The notes beneath the pieces are model-generated. The model was not told the origin of the DNA and did not search any database. It saw nothing but the letters and a program-made list of their open reading frames with translations. DNA of 64,000 nt, from positions 4,462,501-4,526,500 of the forward strand of contig NZ_CP125377.1 in assembly GCF_034008315.1 (NCBI RefSeq), in the 5' to 3' direction. Below, one piece after another: positions 26,788-37,552 of the stretch (position 1 is its first letter; each line of letters begins with the position of its first letter). This stretch comes from Pseudomonas sp. P8_241. Lineage in GTDB: Bacteria; Pseudomonadota; Gammaproteobacteria; Pseudomonadales; Pseudomonadaceae. The position numbers were made by a program, and so were the translations under genes.

Positions 26788-28113
26788 TCAGGTTCGCAGG
26801 GGTTTGATGGCCATTGCCCGGTTGGGCACGTAGGCGTAGTGGGTGCCCTGGCCACCGGGACGGCTGTTCCAGTGGGGGATCAGCACCAGGGCGGAGAACA
26901 TTGCGCAGCCGGCGAAGACGATGAAGACGGTTACGGTATCGAAATAGCCTGGCAACAATCCGCCGAGAATCGCCCCGACCGAACCGCAGCCGTTGACGAA
27001 ACCCGCCGCCGTGGCGCCGGCCTTGGCGGTACCGAAGTCAATGGCCGCCGCACCGCTGATCATCGAATCCGGCCCGTAGAGGGTCAAGCCCATGACGAAC
27101 AACAGCGCTACCACTAGTAGCACGCTGCCGGTATGCAGGGCCCCCATAAAGAACGCCAGGGACACGGTCAGCGCCAGCAGGCTGATGACACAGGCCGGCA
27201 TGCGCCGGGCGCCGAACAGTTTGTCCGAGGCCAGTCCAATCAGGATCGGCCCGAGCAACCCGGCCAGTTCAAACGCGGTCGGTATGATCGCCGCGCCCAC
27301 CTTGCCGACCGAAGGCATCTGCTCGAAGACGATCACCGGCCCCCACAGCAGAATCGCATAGCGCGCCGGTTTCAGCATGAAATACGCCAGGCCCAGGACC
27401 AGCACCGTGCGATTGCGCAGGATTTCCTTCAATGGCTCCCACATGCTGATTTTGCTTTGCGCGTCGGCTTGTTCAGCCGTCAGCTCGGGTTCCGGCTCCA
27501 CTGCCGGCAAGCCAACGTCTTGCGGTTTGTTGCGTTGAAAAATGAAAAACAGCACGGCGACCAGCCCAACCACCACCGCACTGGAAATGAACGCCGCATG
27601 CCAGCTGCCGATGTACGTGTACGCCCACCAGCCGGCAAACGGCGAGGCCACCAGACCACCAAAGGCGTAGCAGGAGCTCCACAGCCCCAACACCCGCCCG
27701 CGCTGCTCCGAGGGGAAGAAACTGCCAAGGTTCTTGCACAACCCCGACCACCCGGTGGACTGCGCCAGGCCTTGTATCAGCATGCAGGTGGCGAAGATCG
27801 GTAATGTCGCGAAACTGCCCATCACCAGAGCTGCACCGGCGGAAATCAGAAAGCCGCCCAGCACCACGACCCGTGGACCGAAACGGTCGGCCAGGATGCC
27901 CCAACCGAACTGGCCCACAGCGTAAGCGGCCAGGTAAATGGCATCAAGGTTGGCCATGGTCATCTTGTCGAGCATGAACATCGGGTCTTCGCCAATGCCC
28001 AACTTGGCGACCGAGAAAGCTTTGCGGGTGAAGTAGAAAGCGGCGTAGGCGAGCCAGGTGATCGCGAAGATCTGCACGCGCCAACGCTTGATGGTGCCGA
28101 TGTGCTTGTTCAT
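26788..28113 (-). CDS. MFS transporter, GlpT/UhpT-like (probable phosphonate uptake)
   Basis: 441 residues with about 12 membrane helices and the organophosphate:phosphate antiporter look (FYFTRKAFSVAKLGIG in helix 1; a central cytosolic loop 208-240). GlpT relatives exchange an organic phosphate or phosphonate for Pi. Being in the operon with a phosphonate-type FAD oxidase and near phnWX, it probably imports 2-aminoethylphosphonate or an N-substituted form. It is divergent from the LysR gene at 28382. Confidence 0.87.
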   Translation of the reverse strand: MNKHIGTIKRWRVQIFAITWLAYAAFYFTRKAFSVAKLGIGEDPMFMLDKMTMANLDAIYLAAYAVGQFGWGILADRFGPRVVVLGGFLISAGAALVMGSFATLPIFATCMLIQGLAQSTGWSGLCKNLGSFFPSEQRGRVLGLWSSCYAFGGLVASPFAGWWAYTYIGSWHAAFISSAVVVGLVAVLFFIFQRNKPQDVGLPAVEPEPELTAEQADAQSKISMWEPLKEILRNRTVLVLGLAYFMLKPARYAILLWGPVIVFEQMPSVGKVGAAIIPTAFELAGLLGPILIGLASDKLFGARRMPACVISLLALTVSLAFFMGALHTGSVLLVVALLFVMGLTLYGPDSMISGAAAIDFGTAKAGATAAGFVNGCGSVGAILGGLLPGYFDTVTVFIVFAGCAMFSALVLIPHWNSRPGGQGTHYAYVPNRAMAIKPLRT

Positions 28114-28327
28114 TGTGGTTCTGACCTCAGGGTGTGAGTGTGCCGGCAGAATTGGAAGAAAACGCCTGTTTTTTTATTGTTGAGCACTGCGATATCGCCC
28201 TGTCCCTACGGCGGATACCGGTCAGATGAGTCCTGTTGTTGCACGCACAGGCTCATGGCACCCGCTGCTGTTCGACTGACCAGTCAGCGGGGCTGAGGTG
28301 GATAAAAACAATTACTGATTAATAAGT

Positions 28328-28348
28328 GAAATCGATTTATCGTATTTC
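28328..28348. promoter_or_regulatory. Possible LysR operator between transporter and regulator
   Basis: GAAAT-N11-ATTTC inverted repeat, with AAATCGATTT inside, in the AT-rich divergent region 34 bp before the LysR start. Its shape fits the T-N11-A LysR box. Confidence 0.45.
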
Positions 28349-28381
28349 AAATATAAGCTCAGCTTGTTACTGGAGTTTCCC

Positions 28382-29254
28382 ATGTCGGTGTCCCACGCCC
28401 AGCTCAAAGCTTTCCACGCCGTGGCGGTGCATGGAAGCTTCACCAAGGCCGCCGAGCGACTGTTTCTGACCCAACCGGCGATTTCCGATCAGGTGCGCAA
28501 ACTCGAAGAGCGCTATGGCGTGTTGTTGTTTCACCGCAACAAACGCTCGGTGCGCCTGACGGATCTGGGCGAGCGCCTGCTGAGCGTCACGCAAAAACTG
28601 TTCGTCATCGAAGCCGAGGCCCAGGAGTTACTGCAGGACTCCCAGGCCTTGCAGACGGGCAGCCTGATTCTCGCGGTCGACGCGCCGGTGCATGTGCTGC
28701 CGCAGATTGCCCGGTTCTGCGAGCGTTACCCCGGCATCAGTGTGAAAATCGAAACCGGTAACACCGATGAGTCGTTGTTTCGACTTTTCAACTACCAGGC
28801 TGATCTGGCGTTGCTGGGTCGAGATGTCAGCGATGAACGCTTGCTTTCATTGCCGCTGCGCAATGACCCGATGGTGGCGTTTGTGTCGCGCAACCATCCG
28901 TGGGCCGATCGGGAATCCATCTGCCTGGCCGACCTTGATGACACGCCACTGGTGTTGCGGGAGATCGGGTCGGTGACCCGGCAGACGCTGGAAGAGGAAA
29001 TGGCCGGCGCCGGCTTTCGCATCCGTCCGGCCATTCAGGTCGAGGGACGGGAGGCAGCACGTGAGGCCGTGGTGGTGGGGATTGGCGTTGGCGTTGTTTC
29101 GGCTGCCGAGTTTGGTGCGGATTCGCGGGTTTGTGCCTTGCCGATTGTTGATTGCAAACGCAGGCTGACGGAAACCCTGGTGTGCTTGCGCGAGCAGAGC
29201 TCACGGCGGGTGGTGGCGACTTTTCTGGAGATGGTGCGCGAGAGTCTGGTGTAG
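28382..29254 (+). CDS. LysR-family regulator (transporter side of the phosphonate locus)
   Basis: 290 residues from ATG 28382, chosen for the GGAG six bases upstream. LysR HTH AQLKAFHAVAVHGSFTKAAERLFLTQPAISDQVRKLEE (1-65, described by position) and an effector domain (about 88-290). It is divergent from the MFS-FAD operon and similar in its HTH to the second LysR at 29376, suggesting an old duplication within the locus. The likely effector is 2-aminoethylphosphonate or a product. Confidence 0.9.
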   Translation: MSVSHAQLKAFHAVAVHGSFTKAAERLFLTQPAISDQVRKLEERYGVLLFHRNKRSVRLTDLGERLLSVTQKLFVIEAEAQELLQDSQALQTGSLILAVDAPVHVLPQIARFCERYPGISVKIETGNTDESLFRLFNYQADLALLGRDVSDERLLSLPLRNDPMVAFVSRNHPWADRESICLADLDDTPLVLREIGSVTRQTLEEEMAGAGFRIRPAIQVEGREAAREAVVVGIGVGVVSAAEFGADSRVCALPIVDCKRRLTETLVCLREQSSRRVVATFLEMVRESLV

Positions 29255-29268
29255 GCAGGTCCGGCTCC

Positions 29269-29361
29269 ATCGCTAGCAGGCTAGCTCCCACAGTGGGCCT
29301 GTGTTGCCTGCATAATCTGTGGTCGGCACAAATTCCCTGTGGGAGCTAGCCTGCTAGCGAT
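29269..29361. repeat. REPIN (variant GCTAGCAGGCTAGC)
   Basis: ATCGCTAGCAGGCTAGCTCC facing GGGAGCTAGCCTGCTAGCGA, between two convergent LysR genes. The arm differs from the other REPINs here (CTAGC for GCGAG). Confidence 0.8.
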
Positions 29362-29375
29362 TCAGGCGCCTCGGT

Positions 29376-30239
29376 CTACCCGCCCGGCGCCAACCCGAAA
29401 AACGCCTGAATCAAGCGCAAATCCCGGCGCCGCTCCATGCACCCCATCATGTGCCGGTTCACCAACCCCTCGCCAATGATCGGCACCGCCGCCACTCGCG
29501 GGTCATGGCTGACCTCCACCGACGAGACCACGCCCACCCCCAGTTCAGCAGCCACGGCCTCGGTCACCGCCTCGCGGCTGTCCAGTTCCAGCAACACCCG
29601 TGGATTGACCTTGGCCTGGGCGCACGCCTCATCGAAGGTGCGCCGGGTAATCGAGCTCGGTTCGCGCAGCACCATGATCACCTGATCCAGATCCTTGAGC
29701 TGCACGCCTTTGGTCTTCTGCGCCCAAGGATGCGTGTGCGGCACCAGCGCGCAAATCCGCGATTCACTCAACGCCTGCAGGTGCAGCCCCTTGCGCGGCT
29801 CGACTTCGGTCAGCACTGCCACGTCGGCATGTTCGGACAGCAGCGCCGCCAGGGTTTCCTGGGCGTTGCCCAGGCGCAGGTTGACGGTGACCCCCGGATA
29901 ACGCGCCCGCAGGCTCGCGAGCATCGGCATGACCATGTGCGGACCGTCCGCCGCCACCTCCAGGCGCCCGGTCAACAGTTGCCGATTGGCCTCCAACATG
30001 ACCTGTGCTTCTTCGGCCAGACCAAACATCGCCCGGGTGATCGCCGCAAGCTTGGTGCCCTCCTCGGTCAATTCCACGCGCCTGGCGGTACGGCGCAACA
30101 GAGTGATCTGGTAGTGCTCCTCCAGCGCCTTGATGTGGCCTGTGACCGCCGGCTGGCTGATAAACAACCGCTCGGCCGCCCGGGTAAAGCTGCCCTCCCG
30201 GGCCACCGCGTCGAAGGCACGGAGCTGGAACAGATTCAT
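29376..30239 (-). CDS. LysR-family regulator of phnW/phnX
   Basis: 287 residues. HTH region 1-60 (LRAFDAVAREGSFTRAAERL, ISQPAVTGHIKALEE) and an effector domain (about 88-287). It is divergent from phnW across 109 bp holding an inverted repeat, the usual layout of a LysR activator of 2-aminoethylphosphonate breakdown (compare PhnR/AepR-type regulators). Confidence 0.9.
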   Translation of the reverse strand: MNLFQLRAFDAVAREGSFTRAAERLFISQPAVTGHIKALEEHYQITLLRRTARRVELTEEGTKLAAITRAMFGLAEEAQVMLEANRQLLTGRLEVAADGPHMVMPMLASLRARYPGVTVNLRLGNAQETLAALLSEHADVAVLTEVEPRKGLHLQALSESRICALVPHTHPWAQKTKGVQLKDLDQVIMVLREPSSITRRTFDEACAQAKVNPRVLLELDSREAVTEAVAAELGVGVVSSVEVSHDPRVAAVPIIGEGLVNRHMMGCMERRRDLRLIQAFFGLAPGG

Positions 30240-30274
30240 GAATAAGCCTCACTGATGGCTGGCATAACAACAAA

Positions 30275-30307
30275 CAATTTGATTGATAAGTCGGCAAATT
30301 GCAATTT
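30275..30307. promoter_or_regulatory. Candidate LysR operator at phnW
   Basis: CAATTTG (30275-30281) and CAAATTG (30295-30301) form an inverted repeat 13 bp apart. The right arm overlaps the perfect palindrome AAATTGCAATTT (30296-30307). It lies 42-74 bp upstream of phnW. Confidence 0.55.
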
Positions 30308-30348
30308 AAGCCCCGTAGCTTCATCCCATCGAATGCGAGGACACGAGA

Positions 30349-31458
30349 ATGAGTATTGCCGCCCCCATCCTGCTCACCCCCGGCCCGTTGACCACGTCGG
30401 CCCGCACCCGTCAGGCAATGATGGTTGACTGGGGTTCATGGGATGACCGCTTCAATCAACTGACCGCCAGCCTGTGCGAGCAACTGCTGGCGATCATCAA
30501 CGGCGCCGCCACCCACCACTGCGTGCCTTTGCAAGGCAGCGGCACTTTCGCGGTCGAAGCGGCAATCGGCACGCTGGTGCCTCGCGACGGCAAGGTGTTG
30601 GTGCTGATCAACGGCGCCTACGGCAAACGCCTGGCAAAAATCTGCGAAGTGCTCGGCCGCACCTTCAGCACCTTTGAAACCGCTGAAGACGAACCGACCA
30701 CCGCCGCCGACGTCGACCGTCTGCTGCGCGCCGATGCCGACATCACTCACGTGGCGCTGATTCACTGCGAAACCAGCACCGGCATCCTCAATCCGCTGCC
30801 GGAGATCGCTCAGGTCATTGCGCAACACGGAAAACGCCTGATCATCGACGCCATGAGTTCCTTCGGCGCCCTGCCGGTGGACGCGCAGCAGGTGCCGTTC
30901 GATGCGCTGATCGCTGCGTCAGGCAAATGCCTGGAAGGCGTACCGGGCATGGGCTTCGTCTTCGCCCGCAAAGAATCCCTGGCCAGCGCTGCCGGCAATT
31001 CGCACTCACTGGCGATGGACCTTCACGACCAACATTCGTACATGGCCAAGACCGGCCAATGGCGCTTCACCCCGCCGACCCACGTGGTCGCCGCACTACA
31101 CGAAGCCCTGCTGCAATACAACGAAGAAGGCGGCTTGCCGGCCCGGCATGAGCGCTACGCCGCCAACTGCCAGGCTCTGATGGAAGAGATGGGCAAACTG
31201 GGGCTGCGCAGCTTCCTGCCCGCCGCGATCCAGGCGCCGATCATCGCCACCTTCCACGCCCCGAAAGATCCGCGCTACGCATTCAAGGAGTTCTACGAAC
31301 GGGTCAAGGCCAAGGGTTACATCCTCTACCCTGGCAAGCTGACCCAGGTCGAAACCTTCCGCGTTGGCTGCATCGGTCACGTTCAACCGGCCGAAATGCG
31401 TGAAGCCGTGGCCGCGATCGCTGAAGTGTTGCGCGAGATGGAAGTGTTAGAGATCTAA
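30349..31458 (+). CDS. phnW: 2-Aminoethylphosphonate:pyruvate aminotransferase
   Basis: 369 residues, standard length. PLP enzyme converting 2-aminoethylphosphonate and pyruvate to phosphonoacetaldehyde and alanine. Evidence: the opening [27 protein letters not shown], the substrate loop [23 protein letters not shown] (PLP Asp) and the Schiff-base Lys in [21 protein letters not shown] ribosome site precedes ATG. PhnX follows 150 bp on, after a REPIN. Confidence 0.95.
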   Translation: MSIAAPILLTPGPLTTSARTRQAMMVDWGSWDDRFNQLTASLCEQLLAIINGAATHHCVPLQGSGTFAVEAAIGTLVPRDGKVLVLINGAYGKRLAKICEVLGRTFSTFETAEDEPTTAADVDRLLRADADITHVALIHCETSTGILNPLPEIAQVIAQHGKRLIIDAMSSFGALPVDAQQVPFDALIAASGKCLEGVPGMGFVFARKESLASAAGNSHSLAMDLHDQHSYMAKTGQWRFTPPTHVVAALHEALLQYNEEGGLPARHERYAANCQALMEEMGKLGLRSFLPAAIQAPIIATFHAPKDPRYAFKEFYERVKAKGYILYPGKLTQVETFRVGCIGHVQPAEMREAVAAIAEVLREMEVLEI

Positions 31459-31475
31459 CCCACACCACATTCCCC

Positions 31476-31564
31476 CTGTAGGAGCGAGCTTGCTCGCGAT
31501 GAGGCCCGGTCAGTCGACTCACATGTTGAATGAAAGACCATCGCGAGCGAGCTCGCTCCTACAG
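31476..31564. repeat. REPIN between phnW and phnX
   Basis: CTGTAGGAGCGAGCTTGCTC and its inverted copy ending GAGCTCGCTCCTACAG, about 25 bp spacer. It may attenuate phnX expression within the operon. Confidence 0.85.
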
Positions 31565-31609
31565 TAAAGCTGCTCTCCAATAGCCAGTTATTACAGGATT
31601 AAGATCACC

Positions 31610-32437
31610 ATGAACTACACCAACCCAACCAGACTGCAAGCCGCCATCCTCGACTGGGCCGGCACCGTCGTCGACTTCGGTTCCTTCGCGCCAACACAGA
31701 TTTTCGTCGAAGCCTTCGCCGAGTTCGACGTTCAGGTGTCCATCGAAGAAGCGCGTGGCCCAATGGGCATGGGCAAGTGGGATCACATCCGCACCCTGTG
31801 CGATCAACCGCAGGTTGCCGAGCGTTATCGCAACGTGTTCGGCCGCACGCCGACCGACGATGACGTTACCGCCATCTACCAGCGCTTCATGCCGCTGCAG
31901 ATCGAAAAAATCGCCGAACACTCGGCGCTGATTCCGGGGGCATTGGAGACCATCGCCAACCTGCGCCAGCAAGGGATCAAGATCGGCTCCTGCTCCGGCT
32001 ATCCGAAACAGGTCATGGACAAAGTGGTCGAACTGGCTGCCACCAACGGCTACGTCGCCGATCACGTGGTTGCCACCGACGAAGTCCCGAACGGTCGCCC
32101 ATGGCCAGCCCAGGCCCTGGCCAACGTCATCGCCCTGGGCATTGACGATGTCGCCGCTTGCGTGAAGATCGACGACACCGTACCAGGCATTCTTGAAGGG
32201 CGCCGTGCCGGGATGTGGACCGTGGCGCTGATCTGCTCGGGCAACGCGCTGGGCCTGGATTACGAAGGGTACCGCGCCCTCGACAGCGACACACTGGACA
32301 GCGAACGCAAGCGCATCCACGCGATGTTCGAAGGTTCGCGCCCCCACTACATGATCGACACCATCACCGATTTGCCGCAAGTCATTGCTGACATCAACAA
32401 GCGCCTGGCCAATGGCGAGATGCCGCAGTCGAGCTGA
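31610..32437 (+). CDS. phnX: Phosphonoacetaldehyde hydrolase
   Basis: 275 residues. HAD-fold enzyme cleaving the C-P bond of phosphonoacetaldehyde to acetaldehyde and phosphate. Key residues: the nucleophile Asp in [10 protein letters not shown] (about residue 15), the Schiff-base Lys in [10 protein letters not shown] (about residue 56), GSCSGYPKQ, and the metal-binding [10 protein letters not shown]. With phnW it completes release of phosphorus, carbon and nitrogen from 2-aminoethylphosphonate. Confidence 0.95.
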   Translation: MNYTNPTRLQAAILDWAGTVVDFGSFAPTQIFVEAFAEFDVQVSIEEARGPMGMGKWDHIRTLCDQPQVAERYRNVFGRTPTDDDVTAIYQRFMPLQIEKIAEHSALIPGALETIANLRQQGIKIGSCSGYPKQVMDKVVELAATNGYVADHVVATDEVPNGRPWPAQALANVIALGIDDVAACVKIDDTVPGILEGRRAGMWTVALICSGNALGLDYEGYRALDSDTLDSERKRIHAMFEGSRPHYMIDTITDLPQVIADINKRLANGEMPQSS

Positions 32438-32449
32438 TCACAACGAAAC

Positions 32450-32566
32450 ACCGCCCCCCGTAGGAGCGAGCCTGCTCGCGATGGTCGTCAACGATGACGC
32501 GTACCCGCTGGGTAACCGCGACGGACTTGAGACCTTCGCGAGCAGGCTCGCTCCTACGGGGGCGGT
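32450..32566. repeat. REPIN with extended GC arms
   Basis: Outer arms ACCGCCCCCCGTAGGAGCGA and CGCTCCTACGGGGGCGGT extend the usual REPIN by complementary GC sequence on both sides, a strong stem downstream of phnX. Confidence 0.88.
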
Positions 32567-32705
32567 GCGTTCTTCCTGTCTATCAGCTGAATCAGAGCAG
32601 CCAGCGACCATTAGCCTCAGGCAAATCCGGTAAAAAACGCTTACAGTTAAAGCACACCGTCGAACAAGAACGGTGGCTTTAAACCGGACCTGTGAGGAAC
32701 ACCGT

Positions 32706-33266
32706 ATGCCGTGGAAAAACTCCGCCTCGCGCTACAGCACCGTATCGATCGCGCTGCATTGGTTGATGCTGGTTCTGCTGGCGCTGGTTTACGCCTGTAT
32801 CGAGCTTCGCGGGATCTTCCCCAAGGGCAGCGGCGGCCGCACGCTGATCGTCGAATCACATTTCATGCTCGGCCTGACCGTGTTTGTTCTGGTCTGGCTG
32901 CGATTGTTCGCGCGCAGCCTCGGCCCGGCGCCGCAAATCTTTCCCGCTTCACCGCGCTGGCAAACGCTGTTGGCCAGGTTGATGCACTGGGCGCTGTACA
33001 TTTTCATGATCGCCATGCCTATTCTCGGATGGCTGATCACCAGTGCCAAAGGCAATCAGGTGATGTTCTACGGTTTCGACTTGCCGTTGCTGATGGCCGA
33101 AGACAAGGCGTTCGCCAAACAACTGGAAGGCTGGCATGTGCTCGGTGGCACCATCGGCTACTGGCTGATCGGATTGCATGCTGTCGCCGGGCTCTATCAC
33201 CACTATGTGGTGGGCGATAACACGTTGTTGCGGATGATGCCAAAACGGGAAACCCGCGATACCTGA
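32706..33266 (+). CDS. Cytochrome b561
   Basis: 186 residues from ATG 32706, preceded by GAGGA. Four membrane helices (about 13-33, 46-67, 90-110, 147-168) with His residues in IALHWLM, ESHFMLG, LMHWALY and IGLHAVAG as heme ligands. Monocistronic between REPINs. It probably shuttles electrons from quinol to a periplasmic acceptor or superoxide. It is distinct from the b561 paired with the peroxidase at 17241. Confidence 0.9.
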   Translation: MPWKNSASRYSTVSIALHWLMLVLLALVYACIELRGIFPKGSGGRTLIVESHFMLGLTVFVLVWLRLFARSLGPAPQIFPASPRWQTLLARLMHWALYIFMIAMPILGWLITSAKGNQVMFYGFDLPLLMAEDKAFAKQLEGWHVLGGTIGYWLIGLHAVAGLYHHYVVGDNTLLRMMPKRETRDT

Positions 33267-33281
33267 GACCACCTGTAAACA

Positions 33282-33372
33282 CTGTAGGAGCGAGCCTGCT
33301 CGCGATGGCGCCCTATCATTCAACAGATGTATTGAATGACCTGACCTCATCGCGAGCAGGCTCGCTCCCACA
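33282..33372. repeat. REPIN
   Basis: CTGTAGGAGCGAGCCTGCTC and its inverted copy ending AGGCTCGCTCCCACA. The spacer holds its own inverted repeat (CATTCAA/TTGAATG). Confidence 0.85.
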
Positions 33373-33389
33373 CTGATTGGCGATGCCCT

Positions 33390-34316
33390 TCAGATCGGTG
33401 AATCAAACCCGCGACGCCCCTGCAAGCCGCCAGTGTGGACGAAAATCAGCCGCATGCCCCTAGCCAACATTCCCGTTTCGACTCGCTGCTTCAACGCCAT
33501 CAATGCCTTGCCGGTGTACAACGGCTCCAGTGGAATGCCGCTGGCCTGCTCGGTCTGTGCGATGAAATCGAGCAACAGGGGATCGACCTTGGCAAAGCCG
33601 CCGCGACTGGCATCAATCAGCTCATATTCACGATCGATCAAGCCCGCTTGCTGCACGATCGACTCGACCTGTTGCGCCACCCCGTGGTCGTCGGGCACCG
33701 CCAGCGCACCGTAAACCGGATGCTTGCCCGCCTCCGACAACACCAGACCCGCCAGAGTGGTACCGGTGCCGCAGGCCAGCCACCAGCCGTCGTAGGCGCT
33801 CCAGCCCAAACCTTCCAATTGCGTGCAAACCGTTCCCTTCAACTGCATGCAACCCCGGGCACCGGGCAAACCACCGCCCCCTTCAGGCACCGCATGCAAC
33901 GTTGGATATCGGGTTTGCCACGGCTGCCAGAAACCCGGTTCATGCCGGGCCCGATATCCGCCATAACCCAACCAGTGCAACTGCATGCCAAATGCCTGCA
34001 AATCCCCCACCGTAGGGGTTTGCTGTGGATGGCCGCGCAACAGCCCTACGGTGGAAAAACCGAATCGTTTGCCCGCCGCCGCCAGCGCATGAAGATGATT
34101 GGAATGGGCGCCACCGAGGCTGATGATGCCCTCGGCACCTGCTCGCTGCGCGGCCCTGAGGTGTTCGATCAGCTTGAACCACTTGTTGCCACTGATTAGC
34201 GGATCGATCTGATCCAGACGCAGAATCGCGACTTCGATGCCGGCGTGAGCCAGCCAATCGAGGTGCAGGCGTTCGAGCGGAGCGTGAGGAAGAATGTTGT
34301 CTTGAGAAGAAAGCAT
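33390..34316 (-). CDS. PLP enzyme: D-cysteine desulfhydrase / ACC-deaminase-like
   Basis: 308 residues of the tryptophan-synthase-beta fold. PLP Lys in ISGNKWFKL (about residue 46), phosphate and substrate loop SLGGAHSNHLHAL, and the PLP-phosphate loop ACGTGTTLAGL. Family members release pyruvate and ammonia from D-cysteine or 1-aminocyclopropane-1-carboxylate; motifs alone do not decide, but D-cysteine desulfhydrase is more usual for this length and context. The only good start, ATG 34316, directly abuts a 14-bp hairpin and has no visible Shine-Dalgarno sequence. Confidence 0.82.
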   Translation of the reverse strand: MLSSQDNILPHAPLERLHLDWLAHAGIEVAILRLDQIDPLISGNKWFKLIEHLRAAQRAGAEGIISLGGAHSNHLHALAAAGKRFGFSTVGLLRGHPQQTPTVGDLQAFGMQLHWLGYGGYRARHEPGFWQPWQTRYPTLHAVPEGGGGLPGARGCMQLKGTVCTQLEGLGWSAYDGWWLACGTGTTLAGLVLSEAGKHPVYGALAVPDDHGVAQQVESIVQQAGLIDREYELIDASRGGFAKVDPLLLDFIAQTEQASGIPLEPLYTGKALMALKQRVETGMLARGMRLIFVHTGGLQGRRGFDSPI

Positions 34317-34346
34317 GATGCCGGATCTTTGGAAAGATCCGGCATC
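34317..34346 (-). terminator. Hairpin between fadH and the desulfhydrase start codon
   Basis: GATGCCGGATCTTT (34317-34330) pairs fully with AAAGATCCGGCATC (34333-34346). On the minus strand it follows fadH by 34 bp and ends one base before the next ATG, so it is both a likely fadH terminator and a fold sitting on the desulfhydrase start. Confidence 0.7.
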
Positions 34347-34380
34347 TTAGCAGCACCTTGGTGGGTGATCTGAATGTGTG

Positions 34381-36799
<2,419 letters not shown>

Positions 36800-37360
36800 A
36801 TGACTCAATCAATGCGGTTCTTCCTGTCGTTCTTCCTCGCAGTTACAACACTGGCATCGGCAAGTCTGCTGAACAATGCAGGAGCGGCCACGGCCGAGGA
36901 CCTGAATGCCGACGCTAAACAAGCGTTGCAATTGCTCTACAAGACCAATCCCACTGCCGAAACCCTTTCGCGTCAGGCCAAAGCCATATTGGTCTTCCCG
37001 AAAATCATCAAGGCAGGTCTCGTATTTGGTGGCAGCTATGGCGAAGGCGTGCTGATGAAGGGCACGAAAGTCGATAACTATTACAACTCGGTCAGTGGCT
37101 CATGGGGGCTGCAGGCCGGTGCTCAATCGTATGGCTATGCGGTTTTTCTGATGACCGACAAAGCATTGAAATACATCACTGAAACCAAAGGTTGGGAAAT
37201 CGGTGTAGGACCCACCGTTGTCGTGGTCGATGAAGGGGTTGCGAAAAACCTGTCAAGCTCGACGATCAAAGACGACGCTTACGCCTTCATCTTCGACCAG
37301 CAAGGCCTGATGGCCGGGGTCAGCATCGAGGGCACGAAGATTTCCCTGATCAAGCGCTGA
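36800..37360 (+). CDS. YSC84/SYLF-domain lipid-binding lipoprotein-like protein
   Basis: 186 residues from ATG 36800 (GGAG upstream). A signal peptide (about 1-29, hydrophobic core FFLSFFLAVTTLASASLL, cleavage near AGA-AT) and a SYLF domain (about 30-186) with KAILVFPKIIKAGLVFGGSYGEGVL, GSWGLQAGAQSYGYAVFLMT and the C-terminal GLMAGVSIEGTKIS. SYLF proteins bind phosphoinositide or other lipids; bacterial ones are envelope proteins of unclear role. It precedes the DUF3300-DUF2950 pair. Confidence 0.88.
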   Translation: MTQSMRFFLSFFLAVTTLASASLLNNAGAATAEDLNADAKQALQLLYKTNPTAETLSRQAKAILVFPKIIKAGLVFGGSYGEGVLMKGTKVDNYYNSVSGSWGLQAGAQSYGYAVFLMTDKALKYITETKGWEIGVGPTVVVVDEGVAKNLSSSTIKDDAYAFIFDQQGLMAGVSIEGTKISLIKR

Positions 37361-37552
37361 TCTCTATCGGGTCGATTTCTGTCAGCTGTCGTTGCCAGGA
37401 ATCGACCCCTTGCGCGCCCAGCGCAAAAATTATTCATTTGCTCCCTTCAGAAAGCGACATTGAAGCTAAGCTCTATGGCTTGCAGGGTCGGATTTCGCCC
37501 GCCTGACGTTGATCCACTCTTATCAAGCCTGCCTGACCACATAGGGGGTGCA

